Below, one piece after another: positions 36,113 through 45,558 of a stretch of 64,000 nt of DNA. Within the stretch, counting starts at the first letter, position 1. Every line of letters begins with the position of its first letter. The DNA is from CAMLDH01 sp966250375 (GTDB lineage: Bacteria > Pseudomonadota > Gammaproteobacteria > Burkholderiales > Burkholderiaceae_D): contig CBINHE010000006.1 in assembly GCA_966250375.1 (NCBI GenBank), positions 13,039-77,038 on the forward strand, written 5' to 3'. Below the pieces are notes generated by a model. That model saw only the letters and a list, made by a program, of their open reading frames with translations. It made no database searches and was not told the DNA's origin. The position numbers were made by a program, and so were the translations under genes.

Positions 36113-39100
36113 TCACTCTTCTTGCGCCTGCAGGTAAGGGGCGTCGAGGCTCCTGGTATTTGCATTTTGAGGAAGGGTAAAGATAAAAGTAGATCCTCCT
36201 CCGAGTGATGACTCCACCCAGATCCGTCCGCCGTGGTGCTCCACGATTTTCTTGCAAAGTGCCAAACCGATGCCGGTGCCGGGGTAGCGGCCACGGTTGT
36301 GCAGACGCTGAAACATCACAAAAATGCGCTCGAAATATTCCGGCGCGATGCCGATGCCATTGTCTTGTACGGAAAGACGCCAGAAACCGTCTTCAGGTTC
36401 AGCATGAATATAAATTTCCGGGGGCTGATCGCGCCGGAACTTGATGGCATTGGCGATCAGGTTCTGGAACAATTGCGTCATTTGCCCCGCATCCCCCATG
36501 ACGGTAGGCAAGGGGTCGCATCTGATGTGCGCGCCACTTTCGGCAATCGCCAAGTGCACAGAGCGCATCGCCATTTTCGCCGCTGCCGTACAGTTAATCG
36601 GCTGGAATGGTTTCGCCTGGGTTCCCACGCGCGAATAGGCCAGCAAATCCTGAATCAGGGCTTTCATCCGCTTGGCACCCTCAACGGCGAACCCGATGAA
36701 TTCATGCGCATTGGCATCGAGCTGGTCTGCGTACTGTCGCTCCAGCAGTTCCATGTAACTTGCCACCATACGTAGCGGCTCTTGCAGATCGTGCGAAGCA
36801 ACGTAAGCCATTTGTTCCAGTTCGGCATTGGAGCGCGCCAATTCCTGCGAGCGTTGCGCAAGAACCACCTCGGCCCGCTTGCGCTCCATCACCTCGGACT
36901 CCAGTTGCCGATTACTCTGTTGCAGTTCGCTGGTGCGTTCCTGCACGCGTCTTTCCAGCTCCTCGTGCGCTTTGCGCAGCGCTTCTTCTGCGCGCTTGAG
37001 CTCAGTCAGGTCGAGCACGAAAGAGATAGCCTGCTTTGGCGAACCTTCCAGCAAGGCGACACCGACCATTACCGGGACACGACTGCCATCTTTGCGAATG
37101 AACTCGCTTTCAAAAGGGGTAATGGCACCGGTCTTCATGATTTTTTCAACACCACGAATATCGGTGGCACTGTATTCCGGCGCAGTAAGCGAACGGATCT
37201 TGCCGGACAGCAGGTCTTGCCGCGAGTAGCCCACGATCTGAAGATAGGCCTCGTTCGCATCGAGGACGCCGCCGTTCAGATCCGAGAAGCCGATGCCGAT
37301 GATGTTGGATTCCACCAGGCGTCGGATGCGGGCTTCCCGCTCCCGCAATGCTTCCTCGGCCCGCTTGCGTTCGGCATTTTCCTGCTGGAGGTCGCTATAG
37401 AGCTGGGCGTTCTCCAATGAAATGGCGGCTTGGGAAGCCAACAGTTCCATCACCGCCACCCGGTCCGGGGTGAACGCATGCGTGACGAGATTGTTTTCCA
37501 GATACAGTAACCCGATCAAGGTCGCTTGCCGGATGATCGGCAGACAGAACAGCGATTTCGGCTGCCGCTGGGTAAAGTAGGGATCGCCGGCAAACGGGTG
37601 CGGTGCGGTCGCATCTGCCAGAAGGACTTTTTCCTGGCTGCGCCGAACATAGTTCAAGATCGATTCCGGCAACGCCGATGCAGGAAGGTCGGGCTCGTGT
37701 CGTAGTTGGACGCGCACATCCTGCTGTGCAACATGGGTCTCGGCCACCAGAGACAACTGGGCCTGGCGAACAAGGAGCAAATAACCGCTCTGCGCACCGA
37801 CATTTTCGATCACGATGCGCATCAAGGTGTCGGCCAGTTCGTCGAGCACGATCCGGCCCGAAATCGCTTGCGTAGCCTTGGCGACCGACAGTAAATCGAG
37901 CTGCGCGACTCCGTTCCATGGTGTAGTGGAAGCAAGCACCTGCTGCTGAGTTTGCAGTTGCGGATAACGGGCATCGAGTTGTTGGACCTTGCCATCGGCA
38001 CCCCAGCGCGCATAACAGCCTCGCGCCTCTCGCAGGTACAGGTCGGCGCTTGTAGTGATGCCTCGCTTTCGGTAAAACGCCGAGGCGCGTTCATAAGCGA
38101 TGGCCTCGTTCTGGACAAAGCCGTTCGCATGGGCGCAACGAATTGCTTCCTCATAAAGTCGCATCGCCGCCTCGCTGTTGCCGTCCAGGCGGGCGATCTC
38201 TGCCGACACCAGCGCGTACTTGTCGCGGAAGGTCGGCGGATAGTTTTCGGCCCACTCGCGCAGTTGCGCTTGCAGCGCCATCAAGCGTTCGCGCCATGCG
38301 CGCTGCTCTTCGGCGCAAACCGTCTCATAACCCGCCGCCCCTGTGAGCGCAGTGTAGTAGACGTAGTCCAGCATCTTGGTATTGTGGCTAAATGTCGGCA
38401 CTAGCGGCGCTGCCTGTTGGAAGGCCGCGAGGGCCGCCTGGTAGTCGCCGGACAGGAACCGTGCCTGCATCTTGAGGGTCCAGTACCAGCCGGCCAGCGC
38501 GGGCATCCGGTTGCCGCTCAGTTGCGCCTCGAATGTCGCTTCGTCGAAGGCGGCTCCGTCTGCCGCGGAAGGGTTTGCGGTCTGGCCCCGCAAGCTTGCG
38601 ATGAAACGTTGCTGACTCACAATGATGTCCGCTACGTCGCGAAACCTGGCTTTTCGTACAAACTCCAGGTTTTTCTCCGATTCAGGCCATATCGTGTCCA
38701 AGCGGTCGCCTCGAATGAGGCTCTCTGCAACTGTGAAAAAGCAGCTATCGCAAGCAGTGGCTAGATCACCGGTTTCGCCGCCGGTACGAAAAGCCGTCCG
38801 GAGAACTTCGATCACGCTGGCGACCGGCTGCGTCCATAAGGCAACGATTCCCGTCGAGAGATAGACCTTTGCCTGATAGGCAGCGTAGCCGTGTTTCTCG
38901 ACCAGGTCGCAGGCAAGCTTGGCAAAGCGATACCCCTCGGCATAACGCTGGAAGGCAGGCCCGAGAATTGCGCCGAAACAGCCGTAGCCGTAAGCGGAAG
39001 CGCCGCTCGTTCCGTGCTTCAGGATCAAGTTCACCATGTGGCAAGTGGATAAGTACTGCAAATTGGTGTCGGTAAAGGCTGCAGGGGGGATTAACACCGC

Positions 39101-41584
39101 GCACACGTCCATGGTGGCCAGCATGTCCGGGTCGGTCATCAGCGGCAGATCGATCAGGCTCTCGATGGAGCGCTCGCCCAAGTTCTGCCAGATCTTCGCG
39201 TATTCGACCTCGACCTGCTCCCAGCTGGGGTGCGCCGGCATGTCGATGCCGAACAGGTGCAAGCAGGCCAGCGCGCTGGCGACCGCCTGCTGGTTCTCCG
39301 ATTTCATGACATGCAGCACGACTTTCAGGCGATAGGCCAGAGCCTGGTCGCTTTTCGAGACGCTGTGCTGCAGCAACTTGACGATGAGCTGTTCGGCACT
39401 CTCGAAATCACCGCTCAGGAATTCACATTCGGCGCGCTCCAGCCACAGCTGGTGCATGAGTTCATAGCGATCGGCCCAGTCGCTTTCCTCCAGCATGGCC
39501 ATGCCGGCGGCGAGATAGACACGCGCCGACACGTAAGCCGCCGCTCCCTTGGCCTTTGTCCCGGCGCGCAGATTGATCTGCGCCACCTGCGCTTTCTCAT
39601 CTCGATCAAGCAGCAGGGCGGCCCCCCGGTTGAGCTGGCTCGCGACATCGAATAGCGACTCGGCCAGTTCGTCGGCCGTCAGATTCGCTACGAGTACGCG
39701 GCCGATGTGCAGGTGGAGCTGGCTGCGATGTTCTTGTGGCAGCAGTGAGTAGGCGGCCTGCTGGATGCGGTCGTGCAGGAACTTGCCGGTGCCGTTGGCG
39801 CATACGATCAAGCCTTCATGGATCGCCGGCGCGAGGGATTGCTCCACCTCGGCCTGTCCGCAGATCAGCGCCAGACGCCGCAGCTCGAACTTGTTGCCAA
39901 GGCAAGCGGCGCGCTGCAGTACATGTTGGGTGTCAGCAGGAAGCCGCCGCAACTTGCTCACCACCAAGTCGACCACATTGTCGGCGAAGTCCTTGGTCGC
40001 GATGCTGTCGAGGTCCCACCGCCAGCCCCGGTGGTTGGCATCATGCTGCAACAAACCTTCTTCCCGTAGTGAACTCAGGAACTGGGTGAAGAAGAACGGG
40101 TTGCCACCGGTTCTTTCAAATATCTGGCGCGTCAGCGGTTGGCAGGACTCGGTTTGCGCATGGAGCACGTCAGCCACCAGCCGGTTCAGAGACGTGACCG
40201 ACAGCGGCGCGAGTTCGAGGTTCGTCACCGGCACACCGCCATGCCGGATCGCCTCGAAGCCGACTCGCAGCGGGTGTGCCGGGCTCACCTCGTTGTCGCG
40301 GTAAGCGCCAATGAGCAGCAGGTAGCGGATGTCGGCGTGGGTGAGCAGGTACTCAACGAGTTTGAGGCTTGCGGCATCGATCCACTGCAGATCATCAAGG
40401 AACAGCACCAATGGGTGTTCTTTGCGGGTGAACACCGCCATGAAATTCCGGAATGCCATGTGAAAGCGGTTTTGCGCCTCGGTCGGCGGCAGCGACGGCA
40501 CCGGCGCTTGCTTGCCGATGATAAGTTCGACCTGCGGCAGCACATCGACGATCAACTGACCGTTGATGCCGAGCGCGGTCTGGATCTGTTGCCGCCAGTC
40601 GCTGATACGCGCTTCGCTTTCGGCCAGCAACTGCTGCACCAGTTCGCGAAACGCCTGTGTCAGGGGGACGTAAGGACTATCGCGCTGGTACTGGTCGAAC
40701 TTGCCGGAAATGAAGTAACCGTGTTTTTTGAGGATCGGTTGATGCAATTCACCCACGAGCGCGGACTTGCCGATGCCGGAATAACCTGACACCGTCACCA
40801 TCGCCGCTTGGCCGCTCGCTGCCATGCGGTCGAAGGCGGCGAGAAGCTGCGCTATTTCCTTCTCGCGGCCGTACAGCTTGTGCGGAATCTGGATGTGATC
40901 GGGCACATCTTGCGTGCCGAGCGGGAACGGCTCGATGCGTCTGCCTGCCTGCCATTGCGTCAGGCAGCGATCGAGATCGGCCTGCAAGCCGCGCGCGCTT
41001 TGGTAGCGGTCCTCCGGCAGCTTGGCGAGCAATCGCATGACGATGTCCGAGACGGGCTGCGGCACGGTAGGGTCAATGTCGCGCAACGGCTGCGGGAGAC
41101 GGGCGACATGGCAATGCACCCATTCCAATGGATCATTCCCCTGAAACGGCAACTGCCCGGCAAGCATGCGATAAAACAGCATGCCCAGCGAATAAAAATC
41201 CGCTCGGTAATCGACAGGGCGATTCATGCGCCCGGTTTGCTCGGGGGAGAAATATGCCCAATCCGCAGCCGCCGGATTCTGCTGCGGGGTGGTTTGCCGG
41301 TCGTCGGCACTGGCGATGCGCAAGTCGAGCAGGCCAAGCTGCCCATGGTCCATGCTCACGATCACATTGGCGGGGTGCAAATCGTGGTGGATGAGGCGTA
41401 CGGCATGCAGGTCAGCCAAGGTGTGCGCCAGTTGTGATGCCAGGCGCAGGCAGGTCGGTATATCGAGCCTATAGTGCGTCAGGACCGTGTCTAGCTGTTC
41501 CCCGGCAACCTTGTTCAGGGTCATCGGCAAGCCCTCCTGTCTGTTGGGCAGCATACCGGGTCTCACGATGGCCGATACAGGCAT
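36113..41584 (-). CDS. Giant sensor kinase 3 (kinase-like/AAA/GAF/PAS/HK, no receiver)
   Basis: This protein has 1823 residues. The kinase-like C-lobe has HHDLHPANV (Arg of HRD replaced by His) and LLDLRIA at the DFG site; the N-lobe is missing. The ATPase has GYSGIGKSALV (Lys273). GAF and PAS closely match sensor 1. The C-terminal part is different: a coiled coil (EELERRVQERTSELQQSNRQ) leads to a phytochrome-type HisKA (YVASHDLQEPLRMV, His1598) and HATPase (TGIGLALCKKIVEHHGG), and there is no receiver domain. It therefore must signal through a separate response regulator, not present here. Translation starts at an ATG within the hinge homology; in-frame similarity continues a little upstream, suggesting 5' truncation. 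Confidence 0.88.
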   Translation of the reverse strand: MPVSAIVRPGMLPNRQEGLPMTLNKVAGEQLDTVLTHYRLDIPTCLRLASQLAHTLADLHAVRLIHHDLHPANVIVSMDHGQLGLLDLRIASADDRQTTPQQNPAAADWAYFSPEQTGRMNRPVDYRADFYSLGMLFYRMLAGQLPFQGNDPLEWVHCHVARLPQPLRDIDPTVPQPVSDIVMRLLAKLPEDRYQSARGLQADLDRCLTQWQAGRRIEPFPLGTQDVPDHIQIPHKLYGREKEIAQLLAAFDRMAASGQAAMVTVSGYSGIGKSALVGELHQPILKKHGYFISGKFDQYQRDSPYVPLTQAFRELVQQLLAESEARISDWRQQIQTALGINGQLIVDVLPQVELIIGKQAPVPSLPPTEAQNRFHMAFRNFMAVFTRKEHPLVLFLDDLQWIDAASLKLVEYLLTHADIRYLLLIGAYRDNEVSPAHPLRVGFEAIRHGGVPVTNLELAPLSVTSLNRLVADVLHAQTESCQPLTRQIFERTGGNPFFFTQFLSSLREEGLLQHDANHRGWRWDLDSIATKDFADNVVDLVVSKLRRLPADTQHVLQRAACLGNKFELRRLALICGQAEVEQSLAPAIHEGLIVCANGTGKFLHDRIQQAAYSLLPQEHRSQLHLHIGRVLVANLTADELAESLFDVASQLNRGAALLLDRDEKAQVAQINLRAGTKAKGAAAYVSARVYLAAGMAMLEESDWADRYELMHQLWLERAECEFLSGDFESAEQLIVKLLQHSVSKSDQALAYRLKVVLHVMKSENQQAVASALACLHLFGIDMPAHPSWEQVEVEYAKIWQNLGERSIESLIDLPLMTDPDMLATMDVCAVLIPPAAFTDTNLQYLSTCHMVNLILKHGTSGASAYGYGCFGAILGPAFQRYAEGYRFAKLACDLVEKHGYAAYQAKVYLSTGIVALWTQPVASVIEVLRTAFRTGGETGDLATACDSCFFTVAESLIRGDRLDTIWPESEKNLEFVRKARFRDVADIIVSQQRFIASLRGQTANPSAADGAAFDEATFEAQLSGNRMPALAGWYWTLKMQARFLSGDYQAALAAFQQAAPLVPTFSHNTKMLDYVYYTALTGAAGYETVCAEEQRAWRERLMALQAQLREWAENYPPTFRDKYALVSAEIARLDGNSEAAMRLYEEAIRCAHANGFVQNEAIAYERASAFYRKRGITTSADLYLREARGCYARWGADGKVQQLDARYPQLQTQQQVLASTTPWNGVAQLDLLSVAKATQAISGRIVLDELADTLMRIVIENVGAQSGYLLLVRQAQLSLVAETHVAQQDVRVQLRHEPDLPASALPESILNYVRRSQEKVLLADATAPHPFAGDPYFTQRQPKSLFCLPIIRQATLIGLLYLENNLVTHAFTPDRVAVMELLASQAAISLENAQLYSDLQQENAERKRAEEALREREARIRRLVESNIIGIGFSDLNGGVLDANEAYLQIVGYSRQDLLSGKIRSLTAPEYSATDIRGVEKIMKTGAITPFESEFIRKDGSRVPVMVGVALLEGSPKQAISFVLDLTELKRAEEALRKAHEELERRVQERTSELQQSNRQLESEVMERKRAEVVLAQRSQELARSNAELEQMAYVASHDLQEPLRMVASYMELLERQYADQLDANAHEFIGFAVEGAKRMKALIQDLLAYSRVGTQAKPFQPINCTAAAKMAMRSVHLAIAESGAHIRCDPLPTVMGDAGQMTQLFQNLIANAIKFRRDQPPEIYIHAEPEDGFWRLSVQDNGIGIAPEYFERIFVMFQRLHNRGRYPGTGIGLALCKKIVEHHGGRIWVESSLGGGSTFIFTLPQNANTRSLDAPYLQAQEE

Positions 41585-41865
41585 CTCTTGGATGATTTTG
41601 CCCTCGAACCGAAAGCGAACTGATTGCGGATAGTCAAATTAAAATATGACTCACTGTCTGTAGACAAGTTCATGACGGTAGCAAGGGGGGATTGCATCCG
41701 GCTTGCAGTACCTTGACTTGCGGCTATGACGCTATTGCCACGACCTGCAAAAAACAGTGGGGAGTGGCGGTGTGGACTATGGAGTGGCTTCATGCAATCC
41801 CCTTGGAACACGTCCATCCTGAATTGATGGATGAAAACAATCAATGTAGAATCTGCCAATTATGC
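41585..41865. other. Intergenic stretch before the riboswitch
   Basis: About 280 bases lie between the divergent giant sensor 3 gene and the cobalamin riboswitch. They must contain the riboswitch operon promoter, but I cannot mark it with confidence. No gene seen. Confidence 0.5.
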
Positions 41866-42058
41866 GAATGGTGCCCTCCTGCTTGTCTGCCGGAGGGTGA
41901 AACGGGAAGCCGGTGACACAAGAGATCGCATTTCTTGCCAGCCCGGCGCAGCCCCCGCTGCTGTAAGCCTGACGAATTTGTCCAAACGCCACTGTGCAAA
42001 GCATGGGAAGGCAAGGACAGAAGAGGATGACGGCGAGCCAGAATACCGGCCAGGCGCA
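41866..42058 (+). promoter_or_regulatory. Cobalamin (B12) riboswitch
   Basis: The order of conserved segments is that of the AdoCbl/B12 riboswitch. GGTGCC, then GGGTGAAACGGGAAGCCGGTGA, the B12-box-like core GCGCAGCCCCCGCTGCTGTAA, then CGCCACTGTGC, GCATGGGAAGGC and the closing AGCCAGAATACCGGCC. It lies on the plus strand, 235 bases before the receptor start, and so should repress the receptor operon when cobalamin is abundant. Confidence 0.93.
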
Positions 42059-42293
42059 TTTAGCTAATGGTGCAAAGCCCGGGGAGTGGTTTTGTCCGTT
42101 TGATTTCGGTACCTATTGACTGTTTCCAATTGATTTCGCTCATCGCGAGCATTGCCTATGCACGTGTACTGCACCGGTTTGCATCGTCGTCCGCAGTCGT
42201 TATTGGAAGTTGATATTTCGTAAGCGCATGCAAACGGCGGTTCCTTTTTTTCGCGTAATGCCCCTGTCTTCGATCTGATCTCAGGAAAAAATA

Positions 42294-44387
42294 ATGCGCA
42301 TTCTTCATTTGCAATCTTCACTGTTAGTCTCTCTTCTGGCTGGCGTCAGCCTGGCCAATGCAGCCGGCATTCCCACGTTGCAAGAAGTGGTTGTCAATGG
42401 TGCCAGCAATAGCTTGGTCGGCGTGGCGGACTCCGCCACCGAAGGCACGGTCACCGCCAAACAACTCGCCAATCGCCCTTTGCTGCGCCCGGCAGAAGTC
42501 ATGGAAACGGTGCCTGGCATGATCGTCACCCAGCACTCCGGTGACGGCAAAGCCAACCAATATTTTTTGCGCGGGTTTAACCTCGATCACGGCAGCGATT
42601 TCGCGACGACGTTGATGGGCATGCCGGTGAACGTGGCGAGTCATGCTCACGGTCAAGGCTATATGGACCTCAATTTCCTGATCCCGGAACTGGTTTCCAG
42701 CATTAAATACCGGAAAGGCGTTTATGCCGCCGATGATGGCGATTTTGCCACCACCGGTTCTGCACGCATCGACTACCAGCGCCAACTGAAGGCCTCGTTT
42801 GCCAATGTCACGTTGGGCGCTAATCGATTCCGCCGTTTCCTTGGCGCTGGTAGCGGCGAAATCAATGGTTTCCAGGTGTTGGGCAGTGTGGAGGCAGCCG
42901 GCAATGATGGTCCTTGGGATCAGCCGGAAAATCTTCGCAAAATCAATGCAGTCCTACGCTTGTCCAAAGGAAATGCGGCCAATGGTTTCGCCATCACCGC
43001 GATGGCCTACCAAGCCGAGTGGAAAGCCACCGAGCATGTGCCGGAGCGCGCCATCACCAGTGGGGAAATCGGGCGCTTTGGCGCGCTGTCCCCTGACGAT
43101 GGCGGCAAGACCCACCGCTACAGCCTGTCGGGCGAGTGGGCCAAAACAGACGCTGTCGGCGCCAGCAAGCTCAGCGCTTATGTCATCGATTACGGCCTCA
43201 ATTTATTTTCCACACCGTCCGGCTTTATCAATGGCGTGCAAGGGGATCAACACGAACAAGCCGATCAGCGCACGACCTGGGGTGGTCAGACAAACCACTC
43301 CTGGTTCTTCGGACCGGACCTGAAAAATACGGAGTTAACCGTCGGTCTGCAGGTGCGTCAAGACAGAATTGACAACGTCGGCCTGTACAACACAGTCAAT
43401 CGTGTGCGTACCGACACCGTACGTCAGGACAGCATTACTGAAACCGCAACCGGCCTGTTTGCAGAAGCGCGCAGCCAATGGAATCCCTGGTTGCGCAGCA
43501 TCGTCGGCATGCGTCAGGACTACATCAAGGCAAATGCTGCCGCGACTGGCGGCCAGTTCAACATGCGCAATGGCGGCAGTGTCAGCGCCAGTCAGACCAG
43601 TCCCAAACTCAGTGTCGTCTTCGGACCCTTTGGCGAACAGGCCAACACGGAGTTCTATGCCAACACGGGTTACGGTTTTCACAGCAATGATGTGCGCGGC
43701 GCGACGAGCGTGGTCAATCCGGTCGATGGTGCGGCGACAGAAAAACTGGCCTTGTTTTCCAAAGCCAAAGGTTCGGAAATCGGCATGCGTACCAAGCCTC
43801 TTTCGGGCTGGAGCAGCAGCCTGTCGTTCTGGCGCATGGAATTGGGATCGGAATTGGTATTTGTCGGCGATGAAGGCGTCACCGAAGCGCGCGGTGCATC
43901 GGTTCGGCATGGTGTGGAATGGTCCAACTACATTACCCCCAATGACTGGCTGATCATCGACGGCGATATTGCCTGGTCCAAAGCCCGCTTCAAGGAGCCG
44001 GTGGACGGCAATGGCGGCACGTATGTACCGAATGCGATTCCGCTTACCGCTTCGCTCGGCATCACCGCCGACAATGGCGGAAAGTGGTTTGGCGGACTAC
44101 GGATGCGTTATCTGGGCGCCTATGCGCTGGAAGAAACCGGTCAGGAAAAATCGTCGCCGTTCTGGACCACCAACCTCAAGCTGGGCTATCGCATCGAACC
44201 GAAGATGCAACTGAGTTTTGACGTGCTCAACCTGTTTGATCGCCCGGCGAATGACATCGAATACTGGGGCGGCGCTTGCACGCGCAACGAACAGGCCAGT
44301 GGTACGTGCAATGGCGGGATTGACGGCCGCTTGGTTCACCCGTTGGAACCGCGCACGTTTCGGGTCAGCCTGAGAGTGTCGTTCTAA
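42294..44387 (+). CDS. TonB-dependent receptor under B12 riboswitch control
   Basis: This is a 697-residue precursor with signal peptide ending ...GVSLANA, TonB box TLQEVVVNG, and a plug with the distinctive QYFLRGFNLDHGSDF and HAHGQGYMDLNFLIPELV motifs. These mark a receptor subfamily distinct from classical BtuB. The barrel ends in RVSLRVSF. AGGA lies 7 bases before ATG 42294. Its riboswitch and the CobN-like chelatase downstream point to a corrinoid, cobalt chelate or related tetrapyrrole as ligand (inference). A His-containing plug loop (HAHG) could touch metal. Confidence 0.9.
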   Translation: MRILHLQSSLLVSLLAGVSLANAAGIPTLQEVVVNGASNSLVGVADSATEGTVTAKQLANRPLLRPAEVMETVPGMIVTQHSGDGKANQYFLRGFNLDHGSDFATTLMGMPVNVASHAHGQGYMDLNFLIPELVSSIKYRKGVYAADDGDFATTGSARIDYQRQLKASFANVTLGANRFRRFLGAGSGEINGFQVLGSVEAAGNDGPWDQPENLRKINAVLRLSKGNAANGFAITAMAYQAEWKATEHVPERAITSGEIGRFGALSPDDGGKTHRYSLSGEWAKTDAVGASKLSAYVIDYGLNLFSTPSGFINGVQGDQHEQADQRTTWGGQTNHSWFFGPDLKNTELTVGLQVRQDRIDNVGLYNTVNRVRTDTVRQDSITETATGLFAEARSQWNPWLRSIVGMRQDYIKANAAATGGQFNMRNGGSVSASQTSPKLSVVFGPFGEQANTEFYANTGYGFHSNDVRGATSVVNPVDGAATEKLALFSKAKGSEIGMRTKPLSGWSSSLSFWRMELGSELVFVGDEGVTEARGASVRHGVEWSNYITPNDWLIIDGDIAWSKARFKEPVDGNGGTYVPNAIPLTASLGITADNGGKWFGGLRMRYLGAYALEETGQEKSSPFWTTNLKLGYRIEPKMQLSFDVLNLFDRPANDIEYWGGACTRNEQASGTCNGGIDGRLVHPLEPRTFRVSLRVSF

Positions 44388-44431
44388 GTAACCGAACAGA
44401 ATTCATTGTCATTGTAATTTCTGCGCGATAT

Positions 44432-44510
44432 TTTTTGTAGGAGCGGGCCATGCCCGCGACCGTCTGTACACGCTAACGCCAATCGCGGGCATGGCCCGCT
44501 CCTACAAAAA
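44432..44510. repeat. Perfect 28-bp inverted repeat (REP-like hairpin)
   Basis: The arms 44432-44459 and 44483-44510 are exact reverse complements around a 23-base loop. The core TGTAGGAGCGGGC...GCCCGCGA has the look of repetitive extragenic palindromes known in Pseudomonas and Xanthomonadales. Placed between the receptor and the ExbB-like gene, it may partly terminate or protect the upstream mRNA. Confidence 0.85.
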
Positions 44511-44597
44511 CAAGCGCAATTTCTTTTGCGTGACTACTCGCCTACGGCGATGCCATATCCCCCCAACTGCAACTCCCAAATGATTAAAGGAACACCG

Positions 44598-45218
44598 ATG
44601 CCTGATTTCTCTGCCGATGTGGCGGTGCACGCCATCGAGACACTACTGTATTCGATCTCAACGATTATGTATTTGCCGGTACTGCTGGCGCTGACCGGGC
44701 TGGTGTTGTATCTGATGATCTGCCTCGGCGGATTTGTCGGCGAGTGGCGCGAACGGCGGCGCGGCATCCGTCCGCTGCTGGTAGCGGCGCAAGCGCAGAT
44801 GGCGGCCGTGGTTGCCGCATCGGATGGCCAGCCCGCGCTGGATGCACGCCTGGAGCGCATCGTGCAAAAGGCCGATGCCGATGGGCTGCGGCGTCTTGAC
44901 AGGGTGCGCTTCGTGGTGCGGGTCGGGCCGGCAATGGGCCTGATGGGCACGCTGATCCCGATGGGTATTTCGCTGTCTGGTCTGGCGCAGGGCAATTTGC
45001 CGAAAATGGCCGAGAGCATGACGACTGCCTTCACCGCCACGGTGGTCGGGCTGGCGTGCAGCGTGACCGCCTATCTGTTGACGCTGGCGCGCGAATACTG
45101 GCTGCGCATTGACATGACCGATATTGCTTATGTCGCCGAGACGCTGCTGGCACGTCATGCAACAACCGGCGTTGCGCATGACAGCACCCATCCCCACACC
45201 ACACCTGCAGGAGCGTGA
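44598..45218 (+). CDS. MotA/TolQ/ExbB-family proton channel protein
   Basis: This 206-residue protein has three membrane helices. The first is at ~20-42 (STIMYLPVLLALTGLVLYLMICLGG). The conserved TolQ/ExbB pair is FVVRVGPAMGLMGTLIPMGISL (~110-130) and MTTAFTATVVGLACSVTAYLLTLA (~145-170), with the PxxGLxGT and AxxxTxxGL signatures. It probably forms a PMF-driven complex with the next gene product (DUF2149, ExbD-like). AAAGGA precedes ATG 44598. This pairing, together with a membrane-anchored chelatase, is known from Hmu-type haem systems. Confidence 0.88.
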   Translation: MPDFSADVAVHAIETLLYSISTIMYLPVLLALTGLVLYLMICLGGFVGEWRERRRGIRPLLVAAQAQMAAVVAASDGQPALDARLERIVQKADADGLRRLDRVRFVVRVGPAMGLMGTLIPMGISLSGLAQGNLPKMAESMTTAFTATVVGLACSVTAYLLTLAREYWLRIDMTDIAYVAETLLARHATTGVAHDSTHPHTTPAGA

Positions 45219-45219
45219 T

Positions 45220-45558
45220 ATGCGTTATCTGAACCGCCGCCGCTTCAGCGGACCCGGCCACAACGCGGACGATGACCCGCTCGCCGGTGTCGCCAACCTG
45301 TTCGACGCCAGTATCGTGTTCATTGTCGCAATGATGCTGGCGCTGTTTTCCGCATTGAACATGCTGGATTTGCTGGACCCGAAATCCGAAGTCACGATCG
45401 CAAAAAAAGGCGCCGACGGCCGGGTCGACGTTCTGACCAAAAAAGGCGCGGAAATCAAGGTCAGCCGCGTCAGCGATAAACCGCTGTCCGGTGCCGGAAA
45501 GCGTCTTGGTACCGCTTATCAACTGCCCGATGGAAAGGTTGTTTATGTTCCGGAATAA
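45220..45558 (+). CDS. DUF2149 protein (ExbD-like partner)
   Basis: This 112-residue protein has a polar N-terminus (RYLNRRRFSGPGHNADDDPLAGVANLFD), one membrane helix (ASIVFIVAMMLALFSALNML, ~36-55; the Asp just before it is a candidate proton carrier) and a small periplasmic domain. The layout parallels ExbD/TolR, although the sequence family is DUF2149. It starts one base after the ExbB-like stop with AGGAG upstream. Its 3' end overlaps the chelatase start by 14 bases. All this indicates tight co-translation. Confidence 0.85.
   Translation: MRYLNRRRFSGPGHNADDDPLAGVANLFDASIVFIVAMMLALFSALNMLDLLDPKSEVTIAKKGADGRVDVLTKKGAEIKVSRVSDKPLSGAGKRLGTAYQLPDGKVVYVPE

Noticed and set aside
36113..41584. 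A modular megasynthase (NRPS/PKS) or Rhs toxin as source of the very long minus-strand frames
   Set aside because: Domain motifs are plainly kinase, ATPase, GAF, PAS and histidine kinase; no carrier, condensation or Rhs repeats.
42294..44387. Calling the riboswitch-controlled receptor BtuB
   Set aside because: Riboswitch control alone is not enough; its plug motifs belong to a different receptor subfamily and no btuCDF genes are adjacent.
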